Shown here piece after piece: positions 10,076-22,500 of a stretch of 64,000 nt of DNA. The position numbers were made by a program, and so were the translations under genes. This DNA comes from Tethya wilhelma (lineage: Eukaryota > Porifera > Demospongiae > Tethyida > Tethyidae), in assembly GCA_964030475.1 (NCBI GenBank), contig CAXIPT010000001.1, positions 11,809,823-11,873,822 of the forward strand, written 5' to 3'. Under the pieces are notes generated by a model. It was not told where the DNA came from. It did not search any database and saw only the letters and a list, made by a program, of their open reading frames with translations. Every line of letters begins with the position of its first letter. Position 1 is the stretch's first letter.

Positions 10076-10624
10076 TTACCATGCATAGGAGTGGTTCCTG
10101 AAGCGGGCAGCATCTTTTTCAAGCCCATTGCAGCCAATCAGGAGCCTAATACGGAAGTTATTCTCCCTAGTAAGTGATGAGTTTCCCAGTGTAATAGACC
10201 AATGAGCAAGAGGATGACCAAGAGTAACGTCACAACCGCTCACATGATAGTCTCCACAGTCTTCTAAGAAATTAAGATATGACCTGATCTGGAGCTGCCT
10301 TCTGGTTGATCTCTTCCAAGTTGGTTTATTGAACTGGCGTAGGGAAAGAGAGTTGATGTCTGGGAGAGAGCACATCTTGAGCATCTCTTCCAAATTAGGT
10401 ACAAGACCTCTACATGCAGGGGACTTGGCTCTTGCAAGTAATATTTGTTTGGGCAGAGCCTCATCATCCTTGATTAGCAGTGAGTTTATAAAGCAGAACT
10501 TCCTCTGTTCAATCTGTGTAGTAATATCTGATGAACCGAGGAGTACATTGAGGGCAGAGGACTTGCACCGAGTGGGAACACCCTGAATTGTTTTTAGAAT
10601 TTTCCTGTGAATTCTTTCCAACAT
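10076..10624 (-). pseudogene. C-terminal region of the non-LTR retrotransposon ORF2
   Basis: A 182-codon minus-strand frame starting LERIHRKILKTIQGVPTRCK is typical of the region downstream of reverse transcriptase in many metazoan LINEs (an IQ-type helix, then ALNVLLG and repeated hydrophobic helices). It is separated from the RT domain by frameshifts between about 10630 and 11080. Confidence 0.65.
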
Positions 10625-11086
10625 GGCAAGCTCCGTCTTAGTCGGAGTCCAAATTCAGTACTGTACAAAAGAACAGGGATAGATAATGCCTGTAAGATGT
10701 TAGAGGGTGAAGGCAATCGAACCTTGAGCCAGCTGAGTTAAGTGCAAAGAAAACACTACGGGCAGAAGTGATTCGCTCAGCTGTACAGATGTGTTGTGGA
10801 CTGTCCTAAGGATACCCAGGTGGTGAGTCTGCCGCATCCCGTACTGCTGCACATGTAACGAGGAAGTGGTATTTTCATGGTAAAGAGGTGACGGAGCTCG
10901 ATGCAACTCACCCATGATGAGAACTGCTGACTTGTCAGCATTCAGGTAATAATGCCACTTCTTGGCACCACTGTCATCATTGCCTGCAACTCTGTGTTTT
11001 AGCAACTAATGCAATGTGATCAGGAAACATTGGGGCACCACAATAAATATTGTCGATACAAACTCCATAGCAAGATTGAAGAAGAT

Positions 11087-11779
11087 CTAGCAGCTCGTCA
11101 ACAAAGAGACAGTATATAGGAATGGCGACAGGACTCCTCCTTGGCGGACACCTTGATAGATTGGAAAGGAGGTTGACTCCCATAAGACAGAACTAGTGGA
11201 TGCAGTATACCAATTGTTGATGATTCTCCACAGTGGGCCTCTGACACGTTTCTTATAGATCTTAACTAACAGACCAGCATGCCACACTGTATCGAATGCC
11301 TTACGGACATCCAGAAAGGCAACGTATGCTTTCTTCTTCTCATTTCGTAAAGATTGGATTCCTTTTTGAAGTATGAAGGCTGAGTGGAGACAGCTCATTT
11401 GAGACCTGAAACCACTTTGCAGAGGATTTATTACAGGAGGTGAGGATTGCTCATGAATCTTTAAAAGGACAAGCTTCTCAAGGACTTTACTAATGTTGGA
11501 GAGGACAGTGATCCCTCTATAGTTGCCAGGGCAGGACATATTCTTGTGATGACTCTTGGGGATCGGGGTGATTACGCCATGCAAGAATTCGGGAGGAATG
11601 TGGCCAGAGCAGATTATTGCATTGAACAGAATGGTGAGATGGTCCTGAAGCAGGCTACCTCCATGAATGAGATGTTCTGGATCAATTCCATCTGCCCCTG
11701 CTGCTTTATTAGGCTTCAGGGATTGGACAGCCGCTGCTATCTCATCATGGCTAAAGACAACCTGAGCTTCTTGATCCAC
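11087..11779 (-). pseudogene. Reverse transcriptase domain of the non-LTR element
   Basis: The 230-codon frame reads through the fingers and palm motifs of a LINE reverse transcriptase: SLKPNKAAGADGIDPEHL, ITPIPKSHHKNMSCPGNYRG, NPLQSGFRSQMSC, AFLDVRKAFDTVWH (motif A with catalytic Asp) and IYQGVRQGGVLSPFLY (motif B). After a frameshift the expected motif C (usually ADD) reads MFPDHIALVA near 11000-11030, so the catalytic aspartates are lost. The copy cannot be active. Confidence 0.9.
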
Positions 11780-12205
11780 GTGCAGTTGGCATTCATTCAG
11801 AATCCTTTGGTACTCATCCTCAACTTCCTTGGTGAAGGTTGGGTCAAATTCAGCATTGTTAGGTGTGGCAAGATCGGCAAATATGCAGCCCAGGCCTCTC
11901 GGACCTCCTCTCCTTTAAAAGTGTGTCCCTTGAAGGACAGGGTAGAGGTTGGCTCAGCAATATTCCCATTGAATCTCTTAATGAGCCTAAACAATTTGGT
12001 GGGGTTGTTGCAGTTGGTATCCAGCGACTGGAAGAAGCCTTCTCTCTGCTCCCTTCTCCTATGTCGAAGAAGTGATCTGTATACTTTCTTGGCACTCTTG
12101 TATTGGGTGGAGCATGGGCGGCCAGCCTTGACCCAGGCTTTGTGCGCTCTCTTAGATCATCTATGAGCCTCACGTATGTTGGGAGTCCAACCCGGTTTCC
12201 TGTGT

Positions 12206-12700
12206 TTAACAAAACTCTTCTGTGGGATGTGGTTGTTGGCACTTGACTGGAGGATACCGCAAATTACTCCTGTGTTCATCAATTAGCTTGACATTGCTCA
12301 AGAGGGTATCAAGGTCTGGTAATTCAATTGAGGTTAGTCTGGCCTCTACATCTGTTGTATATGATTCTGCTATCTCCTCCTTTGTAAGTTTGCTCCAATT
12401 GTAGCGTTGCTTCCCATTGCTGGAGTGATCAGTATGTGCAGATTCAGTGGCAGGATCTAGGATACAGTGGAGACTTGCCATTACCGGCATGTGATCAGAA
12501 AGATTCATTGGATTGTCATCTACGACAATCAAATTTGGTTAAGGTATGAAGTGGACAATAGATATGGTCAATTGTACTGACTGAGCTGTGCGCCTCGCTG
12601 TAGTAGGTGTGCGGATGGTCTCTAGCAGGATGATCCGGCAAGGGATGCCGAGCAGGGCTGGAGATGCATAGAGCAGTAGGTCCATTTATCCAGGTACCTC
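12206..12700 (-). pseudogene. Endonuclease remnant of the non-LTR retrotransposon
   Basis: Minus-strand reading contains a YYSEAHSSVSTIDHI-like block and, downstream, NLSDHMPVMASL. The SDHMPV word is the standard end of the APE-like endonuclease of LINEs (Ser-Asp-His catalytic triad). Stops interrupt the frame upstream. The linker toward the RT contains a YNWSKLTKEEI stretch. Confidence 0.6.
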
Positions 12701-13074
12701 AATAAGATTTTACCTTGTTCATTGCTGGGGGTATCAGAAAGTGGTCCACCTTGGGGCCCGGGTCAACCGGTCAAAGTCCCCCATGCACTATACTAGTAAG
12801 TGCGTATGACATCATTGTGATATCCAAGTACCGATGCTCGTGTTGAGCTAAAGCCAAGAAGAGTCCATGGATTCTTGCTAAAGCTGTGTGCAGTCCAACC
12901 ATACTGTCTTTGAGTCCACAGTCCAGTTATGGTCCAGTCCATAGTCCACCTTTTGCACTTACCCCTTCAGTCCAACCGCCAGCGTACAGATTTAATTATC
13001 AAAACCGGATGTAAATTTTAGTTGGCGGAAGTGTACTAATTAACATGCACGTTTATTCATACAACTTTACTCAG

Positions 13075-13158
13075 GTTTATCTGGAAACAAGTTGGGAATA
13101 GAAGTGCTGCTGGTGGTCAATCCACTTCCACCACCATAGAAGAGCAGAATTGCAACAA
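13075..13158 (+). other. Possible short exon upstream of the CXC gene
   Basis: An 84-nt open piece between an acceptor-like tcag and a donor-like gtaaaa. It encodes a short Ser/Thr/Gln-rich peptide ending in EEQNCNK, in the same phase pattern as the exon at 3324-3401. It could be a 5' exon of the CXC gene at 13664 or of another MULE-like unit. The rest of 12958-13660 shows nothing else I can name. Confidence 0.2.
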
Positions 13159-13663
13159 GTAAAATACTGTAAAACTATATTAATGCTCTGATCAAGCCAG
13201 ATCACTAAACCATGCAGAACTGAGTGTGAAGGAAGTGTTGGGATTCTTGCCGTCCGAACAGCGTACCCCAGAACGTCTATACCATAAAACTTGCAAATCA
13301 GAAACTTTAATTGTAGTAGTTTACTATTATATAAAAATGATTTTGTTCCAATAAACTTTTCATGGAAAAAAAGGATGCTGAATATGCATAAAAATTGACT
13401 AGGGGAGGACAGAATAATTAAGATTGCAGATTAGATGGTTAGGCCCCTCGAGTCAGAGGTAGATAACAGATATCACAAACACTTTTTCCAGTTGAATTGA
13501 GATTTCACGGGCTACCAAAATTCACCTTCTGCTTTGTTTGAAAGTGTTTCAGTAAGTGTGCATGCGTTGATTTGCTTTAGCATAATTGTTTACTATACCA
13601 ACACACCACTATACTCTACTACTGTACTACTACTACCACTATTATTTAATATTCATTGTAGCA

Positions 13664-15612
13664 ATGAGTGTAGTATCCGGTTCCAGTGGAAATTGTCGAA
13701 CAAGACACGGCGTGCAAGTGCGGCTTGTGACAACATCGATACATCCTGGAAGACCCTGTAGTCCTTGCATCTTGTGTAATCAAGGTAATTGCTCCAGGTA
13801 CACACATCCTAAATCATGGAAGAACAATACAATTATTGAAATTCTTCAAAAACACGAATCTACAATCCAGATTGAAAGTGATAGTTGCATTTGTAGACTA
13901 TGCCGGGATGATATTAGTAAGCTGGGGGAAAATGATGGATATGTTCCACGGTGGAGAAAAATCCTACAGCAAGAAATGACGCCAAAGTCATGTCTCATCC
14001 CTAATTGTACAAATGAAACATGCAGGTTAACAACATTAGTTGACAAAAATCTGCTCTGTAATATTTTTCACTTACCAATAGATGTGATGCACAGCTCCCA
14101 AGATAATATAAGATTGTGCACTGAACATTATAGGAAGCTACAGAGATATTTAAACCCAGAGCATTATATAAAGAGCTGTAAAACTTGTCAAAAGACATTT
14201 GGTTCAACTACAAAAGCACGTAAATGTCCTCAGCCAGAAATAATACAAAAATATCTATCAGAAAATACAGATTTTTCTGGTGTTTTGACCTCCAATGACC
14301 TTATTTGCTTCACCTGTTACAAATCGCATCTGGTGATACTAAAACACATGCAAGGAGAAACAGTAAGTGACGATAATGAGCTTATTCTTCTTATAAACAA
14401 ATTAAAGACAACAATTAACCACACAGAAACTAGTAGCTTGGATTTTGAACAAATAATTGAACATTCAGCCAAAATATGTGCAGTAGAAGTGGGTCAAATG
14501 CTAATGAAGCAAAACGCTGTTCTACTACCAGACATTCATGAATTATTCAATGATCAGGTACACAAACTGGTAAAAATGAATAATCTTGTACCTGAACATG
14601 ACACGTCTATGTCCAGAACCTGGTTGAGGAACGAGTTGTCTGCAAACTTAGAGCATCACATGGCTTATAAATGTTGTGTTAATAAGTATGGAACAGTGCT
14701 TTACCGTTATGGTGGTGATCTCCTCCACGCTCTCAATGTGGGTCTTGGACAGGCTAGAGCTCATAGAAAACAAGAAAATTCGGAAGTGACAGAGAAGACC
14801 ACAGCTGACGTTTGTAGACACATAAATAACAAAATACACAAAACCATTGATAAACTCATTGAAAAAGATGCACAAATTCCACATTCTATTGAAGATGTTA
14901 ACATAGATGAAGCAATTAAAGACATTGATCCTGAAGTATGGAATGTAATTTGTGCACTTACTCAACCATCATCTACCCGTGCAGCAAAGAACCCTTCAAG
15001 CACACGAAAAGTACGGCGTTTTTTCTGTTTATGTGCAATCTTTTTCACAACAAATAGCCAGTGTTGCTTCCCACTACACACTCTTATCACCGATGTTATC
15101 GATACATGCGGGGGGTCATCTAGACTTGTCAAGTTTTTTAATCGTTTAGGAGTTTGTGCCAGCTTGGATACTCACCAAAGGTATATTGAATATAGATCAG
15201 AGAAAATAAAACTAGATGGGGTGACAAATAACTTAGTGGATAATCCAACTATGACCAGGTCCGTCAGAGGCTAGACTTCATCAGGAAGGGGTGCACTTGC
15301 AAAACAGGGTGTAGAACCCATCGCTGTGGGTGTGTGAGACGAGAGAGAAAATGCGGAACAGGATGCTCATGTATCAATTGCCAATATCTACAAGAACAAA
15401 ACAATACACAAGAACAAATTGATATTCAAATCGTAGAAGGGATCGAGAACACAGGAGAGAGCGAAACTGAGGATATCGAGGATATAATGTACAGGGTTTT
15501 CGGTCCCAGTGGCCTCAGTGTTGACTCGCAGGAGTTGACATCATCAGACAGTGACATAGCCTCCCCTCACCCCAAAAGAGTCTCTTCACCCCTCTCTCCG
15601 ACTGTCCTATAG
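13664..15612 (+). pseudogene. Cysteine-rich repetitive gene with terminal CXC motif, internally broken
   Basis: The long frame runs to 15274 from the first ATG at 13664, just after an acceptor-like attgtag (the frame itself is open from about 13586). The N-terminal third has spaced CxxC/CxxH pairs (PCSPCILC, CICRLCRDD, CLIPNCTNETC, CKTCQKTF, CFTCYKSH) suggesting zinc-binding modules. The middle is helical, and the end reads GSSRLVKFFNRLGVCASLDT, a phrase I associate with large repetitive ORFs of sponges and cnidarians. At about 15240 the frame hits a stop, while a second frame continues as RLDFIRKGCTCKTGCRTHRC and onward, a tesmin/TSO1-like CXC array of nine or more cysteines, followed by an acidic tail to the stop at 15610. 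The two halves can be joined only by a deletion, a frameshift or a very short intron, so I call it broken. The function is unknown; transposon association is inference. Confidence 0.55.
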
Positions 15613-16469
15613 CAAACTCTCAGGTACACAAATGACATATAGACTTAGTGATATGAAGGTATGTCACAATACAGGGTAACTATACTGAGCATCTAACATA
15701 CATTCAGGTACTCTACCAAGGTTGCTATAAGATGTCCTGTTCCACCTTGGTGTACTACAACAGACTACTGAGATGTACATGTACCAATGAAGGTGGGTTA
15801 TAATAAGAATCATAATACACTGACTATCAAAACTTCATGGCTAGCTTGTTTTTAAATACATATTTAGGTACTCTACCAAGGTACATACTGGCCCTACTGG
15901 GATACCTTCCACCGTCATCTAGTGTACCAACACTAAAATCATGAAATTAATTATTGTTCCCATATTTTTCTATAAAAAATTTATAAATATTAGTGTTAAT
16001 AAACCCTTGAATGTCACCATTGCTACATCCGTCACTTGTGATGGGAACAACACCAAACTTGACTTGCAACAAGAACAAAGCAAGTAGAACACAAAACTAG
16101 GTTTACACTTACCATTTTTACTGGGGTACGCTATTCGGACTGCTTTTGCAAGCTAGGTCCAACCAACACCCAGCCCACGTGGTACAGTGTTGGCGAGTCT
16201 GTGGCACTTTTATCCACCATATAAGTATAGTTCTTGCTGCTGAACAATTCAGAAGGTAGTATTCTTTGTTTATCAGAAAAAAATACACAAAAATATCCAA
16301 CAGATTTTCCAAACAAAGGGCAAAAAATTCTTACAAATTTTGTTGCCTTCTAGCGCTGAGTCAAAGAATGACGTAATCGGTAATGCATATTAAATTAACT
16401 TTGTACACAATAGATACTGACTTCCGGTCACTGGCGATTGGACTGCCTTGCATGCCAGAGCTCTGCTTG
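15613..16469. other. Gene-free stretch before NSMCE2
   Basis: I see no gene. A word around aggtactctaccaaggt is repeated at about 15707 and 15868, with related text between (a partial tandem duplication of about 160 bp). The rest is AT-rich with no recognisable coding. Confidence 0.5.
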
Positions 16470-16576
16470 AATGCGGTCCGCGCGGCGCGCACGTGGTGGT
16501 GTGCGTTATTTTAAGGTGAACCTTGAACCATGACCCATATTGATTTGGAACATAGAATTTGACCGAATCGTTTAAT
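16470..16576 (+). promoter_or_regulatory. Candidate NSMCE2 promoter: CpG-rich patch with E-box
   Basis: A short GC-rich island in AT-rich surroundings, with ggtccgcgcggcgcgcacgtg (about 16475-16495) containing a palindromic CACGTG at 16490-16495, 82-87 bases before the start codon. Such CpG-dense patches mark many animal promoters. No TATA box is obvious. Binding by a bHLH factor is inference. Confidence 0.4.
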
Positions 16577-19500
16577 ATGTCAATTCGAGGCACTGGCAGT
16601 TCCCTTGTCATTGGCCAGTACCAGGACCAGATTGGGAAATTGAATGTTGTGATGCGAACAGGAATACAAAGTGGTATTACTATAGCAGAAGATTTATTGG
16701 TTAGTTCCCGTTGTGTTGTACAATTTTGTATTTGGGAAATTTGTGTGAATGTTGAATAAAAATTTTGATGACCAAATGTCTGATTTCTTCAGCAGCACTC
16801 TACAGAAACAATTAATACTTATGCTTTTGAAACGCTAGATACTTCTTTCTAGTCTCACTAGTCACCATTTTGTTCAACTCGTGGGTAGAAACAGACAATA
16901 TACATGTACTCCTTGTAGGGCTAATCTTTGCATGAATTCGAGTGTAAAAAACTCGTATAACATGCACGACCCACGTGTGAACTATTGGACTATCGGGCAC
17001 ATGACTTATCCTTACCTGGAGAAGTGGTGTTAGGGAGGGGAAGTTAGGCAATTAAAAATTTGGCTATTAACCCTTTTGTGATCCTTCTTGAAATTAGTGT
17101 GTACTTCGCTTAGTGTACTACAGCATTATCTTTTTTACTATAGCCGTAACTTGCAAAATGCATGTCTGAAGTAATTCTCTTGCATATTCATGTATTTTCA
17201 GTATAAATTCACTCTGACAAAGACCCTACATGCACCATGCACATGTCAGTGCATGTAATAGCTAACTGCTCCCCCCCCCCCAATCCTGTACTTTGATGCT
17301 GTCAGGTTTTATTATCAAACAATGTATGGTTAAAAATATTAATTTTATTTTTGCTGAGATGGATTGTCCATTTTCACTGGTATAGTGAAACATAGCTATA
17401 CAATGAATACACTAATATGTTGCAACAATATTAAAGTCCATCTGGTTTGAGAATGCCGGTAGAAAAACTTCAATAACTTTCTAAATATCCTATCGATTTC
17501 AAAATTTCAAGCACCATTGGAAAGCGCTCGTTCTCCCTGTTCTTTTGGTTGCTTTTTCAGCTTCCTTTAGAAGCCTTACCAATCAAAAGTTAGCTATTTT
17601 GTCCCGTAGAAAAGGTATGGTTATGAATCTCATTAATTCACTTCTGGCGGCATTCTTAAACCAGATGGACTTTAATTTTTATGACATTGTGTGATTGAGC
17701 TAAGATGTTCCAAAATGTTCCTCTATCAGCTAGATATTCATCCTACTCTAGATCAAACCTGCAAGTTGAAACAGAATGATTATTTTATAGCTAGTACTAA
17801 ATATACCCAATTATTACAATAGCTACATGCACTGAGTAGAATCTCCAATTGTGGACGATTCTTAGTTCCCAAAAGTTCCTATTCCCTATTGTAATATTAC
17901 AAACAGAATCTCCGAGAAGAGGACAACCTCTCCACAAAGGACAAACAAGCTGATTATATATATCCCCCAAAGTGTCCTTTGTTCAGAGGTTTGAGGGTAG
18001 AGGGACAGGCTTCATAGGCTAAAGAACTAGCATATAGACGATACGATACAATTCACAGCCTCTTTCCCAGGCTCCTACTAGCTCTTCTACAAAATTTAAC
18101 TTATCCAAAGTATTTACAAGGAAGGAATCTGGGAACGAGCTAACTCACATAATAATATTGTGCACATGAGATATACAAGCAAAATACAACATAAACTTTT
18201 CTATTCAAGAAAAAGAATATCATTCGGTAAATTGAGACTAATTTAGCTGAAACTAACCTTTACATTAACAGAAGAAAATCACAGCAGCCTCAAACATAGA
18301 CAGCTGGCTGAGACCTGAAGCTGACTTTATCATAGATTTTATAGTCTTTGGTGTCTGTATGATGTACTGGTGTCAGCCAGAAAGAAGACCAGTTAACCTC
18401 TTGTCAAGTATACGCTTGTCAAAATATTTCAGTGTCATTTTGACTCAATGACTTGAGATAGTGCAAGCTTACTGAGGTACATCATACTAATCTTATATTT
18501 GTAGAAACTATAGTTTATAAAAGCAGTGAAGATCAGATACTATCTCTATCTATATCTATTGTTATACGTACCTGCATTGATCGAATAGTGTTGATCTTCA
18601 TCTCTCTGGATTGACCGTACGCTAACACAGCCTCAGGGACATAACACTGACAAAGATTCTGGTCAGTGGAGAAAAAAATTAAACGGAAGAGGAGTTTAAT
18701 TTTAAGTGGCTAACCTTCTCTCCCTAGTGGTTAGTTAGCCAGAGTATTATCTATGGTAGAAACTATACTGGGCAGGTGGGCAGGTGGAAATGTGAGTGGA
18801 AATCCATGGCCTATTCGTGTGTAGATGGTTTTCACACATAGGGAACAACTAGTATCACGAGTTTTAATGAAATGTATGTTGAAATTATGACTAATATTGA
18901 TGAGTTATGGAGAAAAGGCAAGTCCTTTGTTGGGCAACTTTTATACTGCCTGATCTGAAAGGAACTCTATGATGCAGAGTGATGCTTCAGCCAGCTTCTC
19001 AGGTATTGCAGACTAACACTTATTTCTCTAAATTCCCTTTGGCTCGCTCAAAATGTCATGCTGTATAGCAGAAATATTCAGCAACATTTTAACCTGATGG
19101 TTTGACAGTCAAAGTCCAAATAGAGTCAAATTTAAATCTTTCAGCTTGGCTGCTGTATATGCTAGGACCATGTGGACACACAAATCGTCAAATTGAAATT
19201 TGTTAAAGAAACTGTGTCACTATAATAATTATTATAAGCGCTGTTTTGTTACTGAAAATAAAATGTGTGATGTTTCATGACATTCTATGACCATTTGTGA
19301 TATTTTTCTGTTTTATTTCTAGCGTGATCTGCGTATAATGTCCGGATACTAGGTCCATGTATGTAAATATATAGCGTGTTTGTCAACACAAAACGTCACG
19401 CATTTTATTTTTGGTTATATGGTGATGCAGTTTCTTTAATATTACGTTCTGCAAAGCAGATTGTCAAATTTTTCGACCGTCAATGTTTTCAGCTATACAA

Positions 19501-22500
19501 TATGTCCAGTTCATGGAGGCTTTTTGCATGCTATTTCTAATGTAAAATGACACTATTTTCTCTGATTCGTTGCTGCAGTTTGTACAAATTCTTCTCTTTT
19601 CTGCATTTGTTTTATTTGGTCATTTGGCTAGTAAAATCCTCTCTTCCAGTATCAGCCAGTACAAACTCTGTTTGCTTTGCCCACCAATGGGTTTAGCCTT
19701 TGTCATATAGTGTTCCTTCTGGCCGAGATCTGCTTTTGAAGATTCATTATTTTTTCTAATTTCCCACCTGTGTGAAAACTAGCCTTGTTCCCAGGTTCCC
19801 TTTCTGAAAATGAAGTGAAAGTGTGCAAGGAAAGAGGGTGTTTGGTATCTAAAATCATGTGTATGATGTCAATTGTTGGTAAAGAATAAATGCGTGGGTG
19901 CAGCAGTTAGAATAATTGGGGCAAGCATGAGCGAGCCACACTGACTGAGTGGTTTCTACATGCGTGTATATACAAATAGTCATGTAATCATCCGACTGAC
20001 CGCTTTTTGTATATATCTGATCTATATTCTAATTGTTCCAAATTAACTAGAAACCCTGAGCTCAGAGTCTGAGAAGCTATTAGAACTTCAGACAACTTAG
20101 AATATAACAGCTAGCTGAGAATTCGAATGCATTACTGTATGATGCTGAGACCCTTGAGTTACCATGAGGGTAACTGTTAGCTGGCAAGAGAGGATCGATG
20201 AAAGTCTGCCTGAGCAGTAATGAGGGTAACTGCAGACTCCTCTTTCAACAACTAATATAGCCAAGTGTCTCGGCGTGTATGATTATGCCATACTCTTTCA
20301 CCAGGGCTATAATAAACAACATGTGTTAGCCTCATTCCCACATAGCTTACTAGGCTCCCCTTTGACCTTATACTCATTGTGAGGGTAGAGGAGAGCCTGC
20401 AACGAGGCTAATTTCCACATGCAAACTCCATGCGCATGTGCTTGCTTGTGCTCGCCCCATTCCATGCTTGCATGCAACTAGTGAAGTCAAACTCTTGGTT
20501 CTGCGATCGCTGAGCGCTATAAGCAGCTACAGAACACTAGTTGCTAGTAGTTTATTTTCTATCAACAGTCTATAGTTACAGAGCAAAACTTGCTGATGCT
20601 ACATATACCAATACTTGGTAGAAAATTTCATCAATTTTTAAATAATGCACACTAACAAAATGGGTGTCATCAGCAGGTGTGGCCTTGAAGCTTTGCACTC
20701 AGAGATGCTGAAAGCCTCAGATCTCAAGAACTAGAGGTTTTTGTAGAATGCTATAATGTGTAGATAATCGCACCTAAACAAAAGGACAGCTGACTTACTT
20801 TCTAGGTTTTATTTAACAAGCAATAACATGCTGTTTTGGGGGTAAAGTGGTTTTTATTGTTGAATCTTTTGCTTGCCAATTTTTTTGACAGCTGGTTTGG
20901 TGACCTGATAGCAGAGCTCAGACCTGCTTCCATGCAGAGACTTTTTAGGGTCCAGTGTCATAGAAACTTGCCAACTAGTAGTGCTAGTACTCTGAACAAG
21001 TATATCTTTGCTATTCATATCATTCTTAGTTCTTGTCTCATGTGTGAGCATTCAATTTGTATTTCTCCACCCATGCCATGATGGCAGCAAGGGTTTTAAG
21101 CACCTTTGGGAGCTCTTCATTGTATCTTATAGTCTTCTTGAAACAATGCAATTTTTTGTCATCTTGAATCAATGTGTAAATTATTGTCTGTAAAGCAGAA
21201 ATATTGGTCGATAGACTACAAGTAGTGGCTAGGGTAGAGAATCATGGATGCTATTCTCCTGGGGGGAGGGAGTTATGGGCCATAACCACTAACTTTTATA
21301 TGGAAATACGTTATTATGAGATTTGTTTGCTATACTGAATAATTTACAAAATTTGATTAGCACCATTTCTTGAATGTCGATGTCGTTTAGTGTGTCCATC
21401 TGTATGTATATCATGGGAGTTTATCAGAAGTCATGTGATCTCAAGATGAAATGCTACCTTTCTTAGACTGTGGAGAATGCAGGCCTAGGATAAGTGTGCC
21501 TAGAGAACTAGCTTATACTGTGCTAGCATAATGGCAAGTGCTTCAAAAATGGCTAACTCACTGCTGACAAGGCTTACCAGTCGTAGCAGTATTTGACACA
21601 CAAGTGTGATAGTAGAGTCAATCTTTTACGAAGGGAGCATATTATATAGCAAAGGGGAGTACATTCACTCCCTGGAGTTTGCTTCTCTGTAGTGCACGAA
21701 GCACATGTAGCCAAATAAGTTGGAAATTGATAATGATTTTCTATGATGTCTCATGTTTTAGGAAGGTGGCCAGAAATATGTGGAACATATTGGTCGAGTA
21801 GAAGGGGCTGTGATTGATTTTGCTCGGCTGTCTGGAGAAATGGAGCACTTAAGTAAGGCCTTAGCAGCTTTGCAGAATATTTCAACTTCAGTCAGTGGAG
21901 AAGTAAGTAAAGTTGGTGCAAAAAAGCAATAGTGGTGCAACTTATATATGCATTGCATGTGCATGCTAATTCTGAATTGATATTATATGCACAAAAGAAA
22001 AATAATAAGAGGTACCAAAGCTTTAGTATTACCACATACACTCAAACTTTTGATAGCTCTGTAGTAGGTAGTTCAAATCACATAAAACAACTTCCGTAAG
22101 GTAGCCAAAAGACTGCAGTTTTACATGATATTTACTCTTTAAGAATAATGGTATATGCTGTATATTGGTTAAATTTGGCGGGCTTAAATTTGGCGAATTC
22201 GCACTTGAGCGTGATTGGTGATTTTAGGTTTGGTGATTTTATTCTGCACACTGCATTGTTTATATGCACGTACTTGTGTATAAAACTGTTTGGTGATTTT
22301 AATTTGGCATTAATTCGCCAATTCACCAAATTTAATTCTCGCCAAATTTACCTGCTGTACAGTATGTAATATGAATGCATGAATATTGCAAAAATTTGTA
22401 TTGAAGCAATAGGCAAAACATTGGTGTGTGGGGCTTAAATTACTATGGATGTAGCCAGAATGTTTAATCAATGACTTGATGCATTCTGAATAGGCCCATT

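Larger units (their letters stand above)
9728..12870 (-). mobile_element. Degenerate non-LTR (LINE-type) retrotransposon
   Basis: On the minus strand, from right to left: the end of an apurinic-like endonuclease domain (about 12206-12700, with a YYSEAHSSVSTIDHI-like block and NLSDHMPV), a linker, the reverse transcriptase domain (11087-11779), a degraded palm region and a C-terminal region (10076-10624). A tetranucleotide run (ctttctttctttctttctt on the plus strand, about 9730-9750) marks the probable 3' tail, as in CR1/Jockey-like LINEs that end in microsatellites. Several frameshifts and stops interrupt the frame, and the 5' part of the endonuclease is missing or too decayed to read. LINEs of this class insert by target-primed reverse transcription. 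The exact clade is not determinable by eye. Confidence 0.85.
3027..12957 (+). mobile_element. Composite MULE-type DNA transposon with nested insertions
   Basis: A MULE transposase (6429-8415 and probably beyond the gap) lies between two inverted terminal words: tgcaaaaggtggact at about 3028-3043 and its reverse complement at about 12943-12957, each followed inwards by tggactgga and further tggac-type words. I therefore infer one element of about 10 kb that has been expanded by other insertions: a two-copy TIR element at 3540-6149 and a minus-strand non-LTR retrotransposon at about 9728-12870, plus the assembly gap at 8598-8907. I could not find a convincing 9-11 bp target duplication outside the termini, so the outer limits are tentative. 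The transposase assignment is stronger than the boundaries. Confidence 0.45.

Noticed and set aside
11546..12166. 206-codon plus-strand frame
   Set aside because: Antisense shadow of the minus-strand LINE reverse transcriptase region.
22148..22369. Open frame of 73 codons within NSMCE2 intron 2
   Set aside because: It lies wholly within a MITE with inverted ends and repeated ttggcg words; no gene-like motifs.
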